Source of the DNA: Nitrospirota bacterium
GTDB taxonomy: Bacteria; Nitrospirota; Thermodesulfovibrionia; Thermodesulfovibrionales; Dissulfurispiraceae
Assembly: GCA_040752355.1 (NCBI GenBank)
Contig: JBFMHE010000010.1
Coordinates: 1 to 64,000, forward strand
Reading direction: 5' to 3'
Length of the DNA stretch: 64,000 nt
The notes beneath the pieces are model-generated. The model worked only from the letters and a program-made list of their open reading frames with translations. It was not told the DNA's origin and searched no databases. Position 1 is the first letter of the stretch. Each line of letters begins with the position of its first letter. Made by a program: the position numbers and the translations under genes. Positions 25,305-35,400 of this stretch are shown one piece after another.

Positions 25305-25670
25305 ATGTTAGTGAGAAGGGCGGTCGCCATTGATGACGAACAGGCGGTGCTGTCGACGATCGTCGAGCTGACTGCGCTGCTCGGGCTTGAGGTGAAGGGG
25401 TTTTTGTGCCCTGCAGCCGCCCTTGCCTATATAAGGGCCAACAGGGTCGACCTCATTCTTACCGACTTCAGGATGCCCGGGATGGATGGGGTGGAGCTGG
25501 TGAGAGAGGTCCGCAAGATCGACGGCGATGTGCCGATCGTGATGATCACCGGCAATGCGGAGGACGAGGAGCTGCGCCGGAGGGCATGGAGCAGCGGCGT
25601 CACCGATATCCTCGGCAAGCCCATAGACTGCCGGCGCTTCGATGCGATCATCCGCACGATCATGAAGTAG
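25305..25670 (+). CDS. Single-domain response regulator
   Basis: 121-residue receiver domain without an output domain. Conserved features: acidic pair in AIDDEQAV (about 8-11), phosphoacceptor Asp in LTDFRMPGMDG (about 53), Thr in MITGNAED (about 82) and Lys in LGKPID (about 105). The in-frame upstream extension is rejected because it would start inside the promoter -35 box; ATG 25305 follows a G-rich stretch (an ATG at 25266 is an alternative). The cognate histidine kinase is not beside it. Such CheY-like proteins act by docking to a target. Confidence 0.8.
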   Translation: MLVRRAVAIDDEQAVLSTIVELTALLGLEVKGFLCPAAALAYIRANRVDLILTDFRMPGMDGVELVREVRKIDGDVPIVMITGNAEDEELRRRAWSSGVTDILGKPIDCRRFDAIIRTIMK

Positions 25671-25801
25671 CGCTGCGCCCTGAGCCGGGAGCGCCTTCCC
25701 GCCTTTCTGCCAGTCCGAAGATACCGGCGGAGCCCCTCTTCGATTGCTTTTTAAGGCGGTTTCTTTTATGCTAAAGGTATAAAACTTCCGGAGGTACACT
25801 T

Positions 25802-26146
25802 ATGATTACGATTACCGATAAAGCTGCCGAGAAGGCGAAATCCATACTGGCGGCCGAGGGCAAGGACAGCTGGGGCCTGAGGATCTACAGCGCAGGCGGC
25901 GGCTGCTGCGGGCCGTCATACGGCCTCGATATAGACGAGAGGCCCCTTGCCGACGACGAGGTCATCGAGCAGGCCGGCCTGAGGGTCTTCGTGGACAAGA
26001 ATACGGGCACGACCCTTGCCGGCATGCAGCTCGACTATCTCGAGGACGGCGAACAGGAGGGCTTTATCCTCACCGGCGGGTCTGCTCCTTCGTGCGGCCC
26101 CCAGAGCAGCGGCGGTTGCGGATCGGGCTGCAGCAGCTGCGGGTAA
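25802..26146 (+). CDS. IscA/HesB-like protein with cysteine-rich tail
   Basis: 114-residue A-type Fe-S carrier-like protein: MITITDKAAEKAKSILAAEGK, then a GGGCCGPSYGLDI segment, FVDKNTGTTLAGMQLDYLEDG, and a tail rich in Gly and Cys ending CGSGCSSCG. The cysteine arrangement differs from canonical IscA/ErpA (C..CxC) and matches the HesB-like group in which the CC pair is sometimes Cys-Sec; here both are ordinary Cys codons. It probably binds iron or an Fe-S cluster. GGAGGT precedes the ATG; TATAAA at about 25777 is a plausible -10. Confidence 0.8.
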   Translation: MITITDKAAEKAKSILAAEGKDSWGLRIYSAGGGCCGPSYGLDIDERPLADDEVIEQAGLRVFVDKNTGTTLAGMQLDYLEDGEQEGFILTGGSAPSCGPQSSGGCGSGCSSCG

Positions 26147-26150
26147 AGAC

Positions 26151-26244
26151 CGTAACGCTTGATGCGTGATGCGTAAGGGGTAAAAGGACGAAGAGAATAA
26201 CAGCTTAATAGCCTCGTTACGGATTGCGCGCCACGGATCACGGG
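26151..26244. repeat. Heptamer-iterated palindromic element, copy 2
   Basis: Left arm: CGTAACG, CTTGATG, CGTGATG, CGTAAGG (26151-26178) plus a degenerate fifth unit. Right arm: TTACGGA, TTGCGCG, CCACGGA, TCACGGG (26217-26244). The arms are complementary in reverse. It starts 4 bp after the IscA-like stop and ends 5 bp before the hemB ATG, leaving no ribosome site. Confidence 0.75.
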
Positions 26245-26249
26245 TTTGA

Positions 26250-27221
26250 ATGTTTCCTGTACATAGATACAGAAGGCTCAGAAAGAACGAAGTCATCAGG
26301 AGCATGGTCAGGGAGACGGCCATCGCTCCTGATGATTTTATTTATCCCCTCTTCGTGACCTTCGGCAAGGGCGTGAGGAAAGAGATCTCCTCCATGCCCG
26401 GCTGCTACCAGGAGTCGGTCGATGAGGTCGTAAAGCACGCAAAAGAGGTGCACGCCCTCGGCATCCCCTCGATTATCCTCTTCGGCATTCCCGGGCAGAA
26501 GGACGAGCTCGGCACCGCGGCCTATGCGGACAACGGCGAGGTCCAGCAGGCGATCAGGGCGGTCAAGGACGCTGTCCCCGATCTCTATGTCATCACCGAT
26601 GTCTGCATGTGCGAGTATACGAACCACGGCCATTGCGGCTTCATCGAAAAGGGAGAGGTCAACAACGATAAGACGCTCAACCTCCTCGCCATGGAGGCGC
26701 TGTCCCATGCGCGGGCAGGCGCTGACATGGTCGCCCCTTCGGATATGATGGACGGCAGGGTCGAGGCGATACGGAAGGCGCTCGACAGCGAGGGGTTTTC
26801 GGGTGTCCCCATCATGTCCTATGCCGCAAAGTATGCCTCGGCATTCTACGGCCCCTTCAGGGAGGCGGCTGAATCGACGCCGCAGTTCGGGGACCGCCGC
26901 TCCTACCAGATGGACCCCGCCAACCGGCGCGAGGCGATCAAGGAGGTCGCCCTCGACGTTGCGGAAGGCGCCGATATCGTCATGGTCAAGCCGGCGCTGT
27001 CGTACCTCGATATTATCTCCGATGTCAAGGCATCCTTCGGCGTGCCGGTCGCGGCCTATAACGTAAGCGGCGAATATTCGATGGTAAAGGCCGCCGGCAA
27101 GATGGGCTGGATCGACGAGGCCCGGGTGATGATGGAGATCCTCCTGTCGATCAAGCGCGCCGGAGCCGACCTCATCCTCACCTACTTCGCCAAGGACGCG
27201 GCAAAGCTCCTGAACGCCTGA
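26250..27221 (+). CDS. hemB: Delta-aminolevulinic acid dehydratase (porphobilinogen synthase)
   Basis: 323-residue cytoplasmic enzyme joining two 5-aminolevulinate molecules to porphobilinogen for haem, siroheme and cobalamin. Key features: [22 protein letters not shown] at the N-terminus, the zinc-cysteine segment [15 protein letters not shown] (about 119-133), APSDMMDGR with the first active-site region, and [11 protein letters not shown] with the Schiff-base lysine (about 247). Siroheme is needed by DsrAB, so this supports the sulfite-reducing lifestyle. A palindromic heptamer element forms its 5' leader and no Shine-Dalgarno sequence is visible. Confidence 0.95.
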   Translation: MFPVHRYRRLRKNEVIRSMVRETAIAPDDFIYPLFVTFGKGVRKEISSMPGCYQESVDEVVKHAKEVHALGIPSIILFGIPGQKDELGTAAYADNGEVQQAIRAVKDAVPDLYVITDVCMCEYTNHGHCGFIEKGEVNNDKTLNLLAMEALSHARAGADMVAPSDMMDGRVEAIRKALDSEGFSGVPIMSYAAKYASAFYGPFREAAESTPQFGDRRSYQMDPANRREAIKEVALDVAEGADIVMVKPALSYLDIISDVKASFGVPVAAYNVSGEYSMVKAAGKMGWIDEARVMMEILLSIKRAGADLILTYFAKDAAKLLNA

Positions 27222-27430
27222 CCATAATAATTTCCGCAATCTTCCCGTGCTTTGCGGGGGGGCTTTGTATGCTGGCGCCCGTTCCTCCCCGAACCGAGAA
27301 AAAGCCGGCCTCTGTCGTCATCGATTCCCGTCCCTCTCTTTCGATTAAGATATCCGCCTTTCTCACGAAAATAATCTATAAATAACTATAAGTGCTATTC
27401 ACATGCACACACAAAGAGAGGTGCTTCGCC

Positions 27431-29053
27431 ATGGGATTTACGGTAACCATCAGCAAGAAGCTCAGGGGTTCCTTTACTGCGCTGGTCTGTTTTCTGGTCC
27501 TGGTCACGATCCTGGGGTTCAGCGGAATTACGGCGGTGAAGAAGAGGCTGGATCATATCGTCCAGGACCGGGTCGAGAAGATAATCCTCTCGGCCCGCAT
27601 GTCGGATTCGATCCTGACCGCGGCCCGCATGAGCCGGATGATCCTCATCATCGAAAGTCACGCCAAACGGACCGAGCTCTCTGAAAAGATCAGGGCCGAA
27701 AACAGGAAGTTCGGCGAGGCCCTTTCCCAGTTCGAGAAGATGAAATTCACCGAGACCGGGCAGAAGCTCCTCGCGGAGCTCAAGAGCGCCTATGCTCAGG
27801 CGGTGCCGATAGACGAACGGCTTATCGATCTGGCCCTGAAGTACGAGAATGAGGAGGCCCGGGCCCTGCTCCTCGCCGAAGCGGCCCCTGCCATGCAGCG
27901 GGTGGAGGATACGCTCGAAGCAATTATCAGCCGCCAGGTCGCCAACAGCAAGACCGAGAAGGAGCAGGCAGAGCAGGCGATAGCCCGCGTCCGGATAATC
28001 GTGCTCGCGGTCGGGCTCTCGGCGGTGCTCCTGGTCATCGTTATGGGGTATCTCATTCCCAAGGGGATCATAACGCCGCTCAACCAGGCGCGGGCCGTTA
28101 TGCAGGAGATGGCTGCAGGAGATCTGACCGCAGCCGTGGAAAACGGGAAGGCTGACGAGACCGGGCAGCTGCTGCGGACCATGTCTTCGATGAGCGCCAG
28201 CCTTAAGACCGTTATCGCGGAGGTCAAGCAGACAGCCGACAGCGTCGCTGCAGCGAGTCACCAGTTGGCCGCCGGCGCGGACCGGATGTCGCAGGGCATC
28301 GGGAACCAGTCGACGCGGTCCGTCCAGATAGCTACCGCTTCGGAGGAGATGTCCCAGACGGTCGTTGATATGGCGAGAAACGCCGCGAGCATAGCCGAAT
28401 CCGCAACCAGGACCCTCGAGGTTGCCCGCGACGGACGCGCCATCGTCGGCAAATCGATCGAGGAGGTGAACCGCATCGCCGAGACGACGGAGCAGACCGC
28501 GCGGAATATCTCATCCCTGAGCGAGCGCTCCCGCCAGATCGGCGAGATCGTCACTGTTATCAAGGATATCGCCGACCAGACGAACCTTCTCGCCCTGAAC
28601 GCGGCGATCGAGGCCGCCCGCGCCGGGGAACAGGGGCGCGGCTTCGCCGTGGTCGCCGACGAGGTGAGGAAGCTTGCGGAGCGGACCTCCCGGTCCACTG
28701 CCGAGATAAGTGAAATGATCGCGGCAATGCAGGGCGACGTGGAAGCGGCGATCCATGCCATCGGCAGCGGCAAGTCCAACGTAGAGAGCGGCGTCTCCCA
28801 CGCGCGCGAGGCGGGCGATGCGCTCAACTCGATTGTCGCATCGGTGAATGAGCTGCAGGGCATGGTGCAGCAGATCGCGTCCGCAACCGAAGAGATGTCG
28901 TCCGCCGCCGAGCAGATCAATATAGATATCAAGTCGATTGCCGATGTCGCGAGCGAAAACTCGGGGACCTCCGGCCAGGTCTCGGATGCGGCGCAGAACC
29001 TCGAGCGGACCTCCACCGCCCTCCAGGAGATCGTGGGCAGGTTCAAGGTTTAG
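27431..29053 (+). CDS. Methyl-accepting chemotaxis protein
   Basis: 540-residue transmembrane chemoreceptor. Topology: TM1 (about 15-37), a periplasmic four-helix-type sensor (about 38-190), TM2 (about 190-212), a HAMP domain ([25 protein letters not shown]) and a long cytoplasmic coiled-coil signalling domain whose tip is [20 protein letters not shown]. No C-terminal CheR-tethering pentapeptide. ATG 27431 is preceded by GAGAGGTG; an in-frame GTG at 27392 has no ribosome site. The ligand is unknown; no other chemotaxis genes are adjacent. Confidence 0.92.
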   Translation: MGFTVTISKKLRGSFTALVCFLVLVTILGFSGITAVKKRLDHIVQDRVEKIILSARMSDSILTAARMSRMILIIESHAKRTELSEKIRAENRKFGEALSQFEKMKFTETGQKLLAELKSAYAQAVPIDERLIDLALKYENEEARALLLAEAAPAMQRVEDTLEAIISRQVANSKTEKEQAEQAIARVRIIVLAVGLSAVLLVIVMGYLIPKGIITPLNQARAVMQEMAAGDLTAAVENGKADETGQLLRTMSSMSASLKTVIAEVKQTADSVAAASHQLAAGADRMSQGIGNQSTRSVQIATASEEMSQTVVDMARNAASIAESATRTLEVARDGRAIVGKSIEEVNRIAETTEQTARNISSLSERSRQIGEIVTVIKDIADQTNLLALNAAIEAARAGEQGRGFAVVADEVRKLAERTSRSTAEISEMIAAMQGDVEAAIHAIGSGKSNVESGVSHAREAGDALNSIVASVNELQGMVQQIASATEEMSSAAEQINIDIKSIADVASENSGTSGQVSDAAQNLERTSTALQEIVGRFKV

Positions 29054-29109
29054 GGAGGGCGTTCCGGACCCGGGCACCGAAGGGCGCCGCGCGCGACGGA
29101 ACTGCCCGC

Positions 29110-29682
29110 CTACAGGGTTTTGTATGCCGACGCCCTCTGCGTCCAGCGGCTTGCAGGGAACCGGCTCAGGAGGAGGCTGTACGCCTCTTTCATGGCATCG
29201 ACGCTTTTGGTATGCATGTACTTGCAGAGCCCGCGGTAGTAGATCGCCTCGGGGATCGAGACGCCTTCAGGGCAGTCCGCAATAACTCTCTCCAATATGA
29301 TAGAGGCGCTATTGATGTTGCCCAGGGCAAAATGCATCTTGGCGATCGCGAGGATCAGAAAGGAGATGAAGTCCTCGGGAGAAAGATACCCCCTCGCGCA
29401 GCAATACGCCTCTTTGCTGCTGTCGATGACGATAAACGACGGCGTTCCCGAGACGATGAATTCCGCCGGCAGGCCCGCCTCCCCGGTTATTGTCCATTGG
29501 ACCGTTATGAAGTTATTCCTGAGAAAGTCTACGGTCCGCTCGTCGGCAAAGGTGTCTACCTCCATCTGCCGGCAGACAGGACAACGAGGATCGATGAACG
29601 ACAGCAGGATCGGTTTTTGAGCTGCCTCCGCTTCCCTTACAGCAGTCTCAAGGCGTTTCTCCCAGAGTGGCTCCCCTTGCAT
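29110..29682 (-). CDS. Thioredoxin-fold protein with helical tail
   Basis: 190-residue cytoplasmic protein with a thioredoxin-like domain (about 5-115): LSFIDPRCPVCRQMEVDTFADERTV contains the redox CPVC motif, followed by SGTPSFIVIDSSKEA with the cis-proline. The rest (about 120-190) is helical and TPR-like (ALGNINSASIILERVIADCPEG). No export signal. I place the start at the ATG at 29682, behind GGGGAGG; longer in-frame starts overlap the regulator gene end. It lies 67 bp downstream of an ArsR-type regulator and is probably co-transcribed with it. Confidence 0.72.
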   Translation of the reverse strand: MQGEPLWEKRLETAVREAEAAQKPILLSFIDPRCPVCRQMEVDTFADERTVDFLRNNFITVQWTITGEAGLPAEFIVSGTPSFIVIDSSKEAYCCARGYLSPEDFISFLILAIAKMHFALGNINSASIILERVIADCPEGVSIPEAIYYRGLCKYMHTKSVDAMKEAYSLLLSRFPASRWTQRASAYKTL

Positions 29683-29749
29683 GACTCCGCCTCCCCTTTT
29701 CATCGTGCACGGTGCAGCTGAAAGGCTCTCTGCAGCGCGGTGCATGGAG

Positions 29750-30085
29750 TTATTCCGCTCCCCTGACCAGGCGCGCCATATCTCCGCGCTCGGTAAGCAG
29801 ATCCAGCAGGACCTCTTTCATGATCGTGCAGGCCTCGGTGATTTTATAATGGGCAATGTGATAATAGACCACGGCGCCCTCCCTCCGGCAGCTCAGGATG
29901 CCTTTGGCTCTCATCAACGAAAGGTGCTGGGAAATATTCGATGCGGGCGAGCCGAGGAGGCTGATGAGCTCGCCGACCGACTTTTCTCCCTCCTCGAGAG
30001 CATCGATAATCTCGATCCTCAAGGGGCTCGAGAACACTTTGCATACTTCAGCCTGCATCTCATATATAGATTTAGGACCGTTCAT
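29750..30085 (-). CDS. ArsR-family winged-helix regulator
   Basis: 111-residue ArsR/SmtB-type repressor: KVFSSPLRIEIIDALEEGEKSVGELISLLGSPASNISQHLSLMRAKGILSCRREGAVVYYHIAHYKI is a complete winged helix (recognition helix around SNISQHLSLM). Cysteines near the C-terminal helix (EACTIMKE) and in the wing (LSCRREG) could sense metals, thiols or sulfur species. Start at ATG 30085, with AGGAG 4-5 nt upstream. It is first in a two-gene unit with the thioredoxin-fold gene. Confidence 0.85.
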   Translation of the reverse strand: MNGPKSIYEMQAEVCKVFSSPLRIEIIDALEEGEKSVGELISLLGSPASNISQHLSLMRAKGILSCRREGAVVYYHIAHYKITEACTIMKEVLLDLLTERGDMARLVRGAE

Positions 30086-30234
30086 AACTCCTACTTTATA
30101 CTCTTTTAGACGCAAGTTCAAGATTTTGAGCAGTTGCAAAACAAAGAAATAATAAGATTGTTGATCCCAGCCTGTCGAGAGGTCGGGGACGATACAGAGG
30201 GGGCATACTCGGAAGCTTTACAATACAACGGAGA

Positions 30235-31599
30235 TCAGCCGAAGACCTTGCCGGGGTTCAGCATGCCCTTCGGATCGAACACCCTTTTGATCTCGCGCAT
30301 CAAGCCGAGCTCCCTCTCTTTTATCTCCATCCCGAGATAGGGCGCCTTGGTCAGGCCGATGCCGTGCTCTCCGGAGAGAGAGCCGCCGAGCCCGAGGGCG
30401 GCTTCGAATATCTTTTTTGTGAGCGCGCGACCTTTTTCGTACTCCTCTTCCTTTTTGCTGTCGACCATGATATTCACATGCAGGTTGCCGTCACCGGCGT
30501 GGCCGAAGCTCGCGATCATGATGCCGCTCTCGTCCGAAAGCGCTCTCAGCCGGGCGAGCATGGCGGAAACCTTATCGCGGGGGACGACGATATCCTCGCT
30601 CATCTTGGTCGGCTTGAGGTGGTAGAGGGCGGGAGAGATAGACCGCCGTGCCTCCCAGAGCCGGTCCCGGGCCGCGGTGTCTTCCGCGACCGTCGCCTCG
30701 CCGCCGAGGGTGCTGCAGAGGGAGACGACGCGCTCGGCCTCTTTCTGTACGGTCCCGGGATACCCGTCGAGCTCGATGAGAAGGAGCGCCTCGACATCCC
30801 GGGGCAGGCCGGTCGGCTTGTAGCGTTCGACCGCTTCGATCGTAGGGCGGTCGAGGAGCTCCAGTGCCCGCGGGATGATCTTCGAGGAGATGATCTTCGA
30901 GACTGCGGCGCCGGCGGACTCGAGGTCGTGGAAGAGCACCAGCAGCGTCATGATATCTTCGGGCAGCGGCAGTATCTTCAGCCGTATGCGTGTCGAGAGC
31001 GCCAGGGTCCCTTCCGAGCCGACGAGCAGATCCTTGAGGTCGTATCCCACCGTCCGCTTGTAGGTCTTGCCTCCGGTGGTGATGACGGTCCCGTCATAAA
31101 GGACCGCCTCGATGCCCATGACATAATCGCGGGTGACCCCGTATTTGACGGCGCGGGGCCCGCCCGCATTCGTGGCGATGTTGCCGCCGATGGTCGAGAA
31201 GGCGAGGCTCGCCGGGTCGGGCGGATAGAAGAACCCGAGATACTCGAGCTCTTTCTGGAGCCAGCCGTTGATGACGCCGGGCTCGACGACGACGGTCATA
31301 TTCCTGGTGTCTATCTCGATGATCTTGCGCATCTTCTCGAAGCTTACGACGAGACAGTCGCCGCGGGGGACCGCGGCGCCGGTCATCCCGGTGCCTGCGC
31401 CCCGGGAGATCACGGAGAGACCGTTGTCATTGGCGTAGCGCACGAGCCTGACCACGTCGTCGGTGCTCCGCGGCCATGCCACGGCCCGGGGGAGGGCGGC
31501 GTCGGCACGGGAGGCGTCAAAGCTATAGCAGAGGAGGTCTTCCTTTTCTGTCGAGAGCAAGATTCCGGGGAGCGGTGAGGGGGCCTTCTGCTTTTTCAT
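30235..31599 (-). CDS. glcD: GlcD-type FAD-linked oxidase (glycolate/D-lactate dehydrogenase)
   Basis: 454-residue FAD-binding 2-hydroxyacid dehydrogenase. The N-terminal PCMH-type FAD domain has VSRGAGTGMTGAAVPRGD and STIGGNIATNAGGPRAVKYG; the C-terminal substrate domain carries the family end motif ASFGHAGDGNLHVNIMVD and GSLSGEHGIGLTKAPYLG. It oxidises glycolate, D-lactate or a related acid and passes electrons to a partner (GlcE/F or quinone); no GlcE or GlcF gene is adjacent. Start ATG 31599 has no ribosome site; TATAAT lies 8 nt upstream and TTTACA at the -35 position, implying a leaderless transcript. Confidence 0.88.
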   Translation of the reverse strand: MKKQKAPSPLPGILLSTEKEDLLCYSFDASRADAALPRAVAWPRSTDDVVRLVRYANDNGLSVISRGAGTGMTGAAVPRGDCLVVSFEKMRKIIEIDTRNMTVVVEPGVINGWLQKELEYLGFFYPPDPASLAFSTIGGNIATNAGGPRAVKYGVTRDYVMGIEAVLYDGTVITTGGKTYKRTVGYDLKDLLVGSEGTLALSTRIRLKILPLPEDIMTLLVLFHDLESAGAAVSKIISSKIIPRALELLDRPTIEAVERYKPTGLPRDVEALLLIELDGYPGTVQKEAERVVSLCSTLGGEATVAEDTAARDRLWEARRSISPALYHLKPTKMSEDIVVPRDKVSAMLARLRALSDESGIMIASFGHAGDGNLHVNIMVDSKKEEEYEKGRALTKKIFEAALGLGGSLSGEHGIGLTKAPYLGMEIKERELGLMREIKRVFDPKGMLNPGKVFG

Positions 31600-31607
31600 A
31601 TCCGAAA

Positions 31608-31637
31608 ATTATACTCATTGTGCTTTTTTTCTGTAAA
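31608..31637 (-). promoter_or_regulatory. Promoter of the GlcD-type gene (leaderless)
   Basis: Minus strand: TTTACA (complement of 31632-31637), 18-bp spacer, TATAAT (complement of 31608-31613), 8 nt to the ATG at 31599. Confidence 0.6.
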
Positions 31638-31783
31638 ATCCCGCCGGGCTATCCCGGCGAAGAGAGGAATACTGCGATTGCTGAAGGGGGTAAAAGGCAG
31701 GAGAAAAGGGCGGTAACCGCATCCCAGCACGAGCAGGAGAGGAGTGGCTGTGCGCTCCGTCGTGCCCGTGCCGGTCTCCCCGG

Positions 31784-32002
31784 TTACGCCCGTTTGCTTC
31801 TTGCAGCGCTTCCCGCGCTCCTGAACCGCTGGGCCTTGAGCCGTTTCCGCCGGGCGGCCCTCTGCTTCTCCTTCTCCTTTTCGGAGGGCTTCAGGTAGAA
31901 GCTCTTCTTCTTCAGGTCCCTCAGGAGCCCGTCCCGCTGCACCCGCCGCTTCAGCTCCTTCAGCGCCTTGTCGACATTGTTTTCATGAACAATAACCTGC
32001 AC
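31784..32002 (-). CDS. rpsU: 30S ribosomal protein S21
   Basis: 72-residue basic ribosomal protein S21. The conserved start VQVIVHENNVDKALKELKRRVQRDG is followed by KKKSFYLKPSEKEKEKQRAARRKRLK and an Ala/Ser/Arg-rich tail. I choose GTG 32002 as the start: GGAAGGAG lies 5 nt upstream and this matches the usual S21 N-terminus; the upstream ATG would add ten residues unlike the family. It lies 1 bp after the stop of the RRM protein gene, giving translational coupling. An RRM gene next to rpsU is also known from cyanobacteria. Confidence 0.88.
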   Translation of the reverse strand: MQVIVHENNVDKALKELKRRVQRDGLLRDLKKKSFYLKPSEKEKEKQRAARRKRLKAQRFRSAGSAARSKRA

Positions 32003-32003
32003 G

Positions 32004-32318
32004 TCATCTCCTTCCTTTCCCCCGACCGCCACCGCCCCGGTTGCCGAAGCCGCCGCGGTCCGGCCTGGGCTGCTGCGGCTTCGCTTCGGCTACGGAGAGC
32101 GACCGCTCCATGAAAACGGAGCCGTTGAGCGTATCGATAGCTTTTTGAGCATCCTCTTCCGAGGTCATTTCTACAAACCCGAATCCCTTGAGCTGGCCGG
32201 TGTGGGCGTCGGTTATCAGGTTGACGGACTCGACAGGGCCCACCTGTTCGAAAAGCCCCCTGACAGCGTCCTGTGTTGCCTTGAACGAAATATTCCCGAC
32301 ATAGAGTTTCCTGCCCAT
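32004..32318 (-). CDS. RRM-domain RNA-binding protein with Gly/Arg-rich tail
   Basis: 104-residue single RRM protein. RNP2 is KLYVGNISF (about 4-12) and RNP1 is KGFGFVEM (about 44-51), with the expected beta-alpha-beta fold up to about residue 80. The tail RGGFGNRGGGGRGKGRR resembles cold-inducible RNA-binding proteins. GGAGGAG precedes the ATG. It is transcribed before rpsU, as a small RNA-binding/translation unit. Confidence 0.9.
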   Translation of the reverse strand: MGRKLYVGNISFKATQDAVRGLFEQVGPVESVNLITDAHTGQLKGFGFVEMTSEEDAQKAIDTLNGSVFMERSLSVAEAKPQQPRPDRGGFGNRGGGGRGKGRR

Positions 32319-32342
32319 CGGCCGCTCCTCCGTTTCTGCGGA

Positions 32343-32384
32343 ATAAAAAGCCCGGAGACTTTCCTTTTAAAGGCTCCGGGCTTT
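32343..32384 (-). terminator. Terminator of smc
   Basis: Perfect 11-bp stem AAAGCCCGGAG (32347-32357) / CTCCGGGCTTT (32374-32384). On the minus strand the stem is followed by a T-rich run (complement of 32342-32349). It separates smc from the RRM/rpsU unit. Confidence 0.85.
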
Positions 32385-32455
32385 AAAAGATATTCTAGTA
32401 TAGCCTATAACGGCCTTACTGTAAACGGTTATTTTTTCCCCGGCGCGTGCGCGGC

Positions 32456-35400
32456 CTAGCCCGCCTGCTCGATTTCGGCGAACTGGAGCGACATCGCCCT
32501 CGATACGCCGGGCTCGGGCATGGTGATGCCGTAGAGGTAGTCGGCAGACTCCATGGTCGTTTTATTATGGGTGATCACGATGAACTGCGTGCCCTTCGCA
32601 AGGTCCCTGATCATCCCGGCGAAACGCACCGTGTTGGATTCATCGAGCGGCGCATCGACCTCGTCGAGGATGCAGAGCGGGCTCGGCTTTATGAGGAACC
32701 CGGCAAAGAGGAGGGCGAGCGACGTGAGCGCCTTCTCCCCTCCCGACAGGAGGTTCAGGTTCTGGAGCTTCTTGCCCGGCGGCTGCGCGATGATATCGAG
32801 CCCCGACTCGAGGATGTTCTCCTCGTCGGTGAGGATGAGGTCGGCCCTGCCTCCGCCGAAGATGGTGGTAAAGACCTCGACGAAGTGGGTCCTGAGCGCG
32901 TCATAGGCCTCGCGGAGCTTGCGCCTCGTCGAGGCGTTGATCCTGCTGATCGCCTCTTCGAGCTCGGCGATCGAGAGGGTGAGGTCCTCCTGCTGCCTGG
33001 TCAGGAAATCGTAGCGCCCCTTGAGCTCCTCGTACTCCTCGATCGTGCCGAGGTTGACCGGACCGAGGTCGCGGACTTTGTCATTGAGCTGTTCCACCCG
33101 TTCGTCGTCTTCGGCGGGATCGAATCCCTCGATCTCGACCATCTCCTGCCTGATGTCGAGCCCGTACTTCTGGGAGATGCCGCTCTCGATATTCTCGAGC
33201 CTGAGCCGGTGCTCGACGGCCTTCGAGGCGGCGTCCGCCAGCTCCTGCGAGACGGCATCGAGCGCGGAGCGGATTTCGCGGAGGACGGCGTTCTGCTCGA
33301 CGAGCGCCTGCTGCTCCGCATCGATGATCTCTTTACGGGAGGCGCGCTCTTGCCGCATGCCGTCGACTTCGACGACGAGCGTCTTTATGGCTTCCTCATG
33401 CCGCTCCAGCTCGACACCGGAGTCTTTGAGCTTCTGCTCCGCCTCTATGATCTCCTTCGTTGCGTTCTCCTTGTCCTGGTCGAGCTCCTCCACGGTGCGG
33501 GCGAGGGACGCCTCCTCGCGCTGGAAGGCCTCCATCTTCTCCCGGTACGATGCGATGCTGAGCTTCAGGTCCGTAAGCCGGGTCCGCGCATGCTCATACT
33601 CCATTTTCACTGCCGAGAGCGAGTTCTGGATCACCGCGATGCCCTCGTGAAGGGCGGTGTTTTCCCGTTCGAGCTGGCCGATTTCCTCCGCTTTGGCAGT
33701 GATGTGCCTGTCGAGCGACTCTTTCTCCGCGGCGAGGGAGGCGACCTCCCCCTCGAGGAACGAGAGCTTCCGGCGTTTCCGCTCGAGGTCGTCCTGGTGG
33801 CTCTTCAGCGAGTGGCCGATCAGCGAGATCTCTTTTTCGATATCGATGATGGCGCTCTCGATCGTCCTGAGCGACTCCCTGTGTTCGGCAAGAGAGGCGG
33901 TTGCCGCGGTTATGCCGGCCTCGATGCGCGCAACGGTCTCCTGCTGCTCCTGGATCGTCTTCTGGAGCTCCTTGATCTCCCGCTTCCGCTTCAGGATATC
34001 CTTGCCGTGGCCGGCGAAGATGACGCCGTCGCGGTCGATGAACTCCCCGTCGAGGGTCACCAGTGCCGCTGCCTCGAGGGTCCGCTCCTTCCGGAGCTCG
34101 AGGGCGCCGGCGAGGTCCCTGACGATGTAGATATTTTCGAGGATCTCGAGCACCGTGCTCCGCAGCCCGGTGTTCTCGATGGTGATGAAATCCGAGGCCC
34201 TTCCGATGAGTGCGTCATGCGTTACTGCGCCGGGCGTTGCCGCCTTGCCGGCATCCCCTTCGGCGCCGAAGCCTGTATAGAGCAGGGGGGTCCTGCCGAG
34301 CTGCTTCTCCTTGATGAGCGCCACGGCAGCGACGATGTCGTCTATCGTGGTGAGGATCACGGCATTGACCTTCTCCGCGAGCGCCGCTTCGAGCGCCTGT
34401 TCATAAGCGCTGCCGGCATTGATGATATCCGACAACACCGACCCCGAGAAATGGATGCTCTCCCGCGAGTCGGTAAGGAAGTCCTGGAGGGATTTATCGA
34501 TGGTGAGCTCCCTGAGCGAGGAGAGCCGGGAGGTGGTGGACGCCAGCGCCTCGCGCTCCCGGGCGAGGCTGATCCTGGCGCTCTCGATCTCGCTGCCGAG
34601 ACGCTCGGTCGCTTCGGCAAGGCGGTCGCGCTCGGCCTGAAGGTCCATATGGCGGGCGGTAATGGTCCGCAGCGTCTCCTCCGACTCCCTGAGGGTCTGC
34701 TCCTGCGTCGTTATGCCTGCCCGTATCGTCTCCATATCCTTGAGCGAGGCCGACTCCCTGTACGTGAGGGTCTCGTTCGAAGACTGGAATTTATGCAGCT
34801 CGTTGCGCCGCTGGCTGATCTGTTCCGAGATACTGAACAGCTCGCGACGCTTGTCTTCTATCTCGCCCTCCTTTTCGGCTATCGCGAGCTCGATCTCGGC
34901 CAAGGCGCTCTTCCTGTCGGTGAGCTGGTCCTGCAGCCCCGCGATATCGGTCGAGAAGGACGCAATGGTCGCCTTGAGCTCTTCACTTTTGCCCGAAAGC
35001 TCTTCCTTCTTGATATCGAAAAAGTTCTGCTGGTTGGCGAGCCGGAGGATATCCGCCTCGCGGTTTTCGATGCCCGCTTTGAGCACCGCGATCTGCTTCT
35101 CCGACTCCGCGATGCCCTTTTCCTTTGCATAGAGCCGGTTCTCGAGCTCGGTCAGGGCCTTCTCCTTGCCGACGAGCTCGATCCGCCTGACCTCGATCTG
35201 GTTTTCGAGGGTCGAGAGCTCGCCCCGCCTGGAGGAATCGGCCTCCTTCAGCCGCTCCAGGGCCTCTTCGAGCGACCGGAGGGTCTCGCTGAGGCGCAGA
35301 AATTCCCTCTTCGCGATGCGCAGCTCGATGCCCTTCAGCTCTTCGATGAGCCGCTTGTAGCGCTCCGCCTTCTTTACCTGGCGGTCGAGGCTGTTGATCT

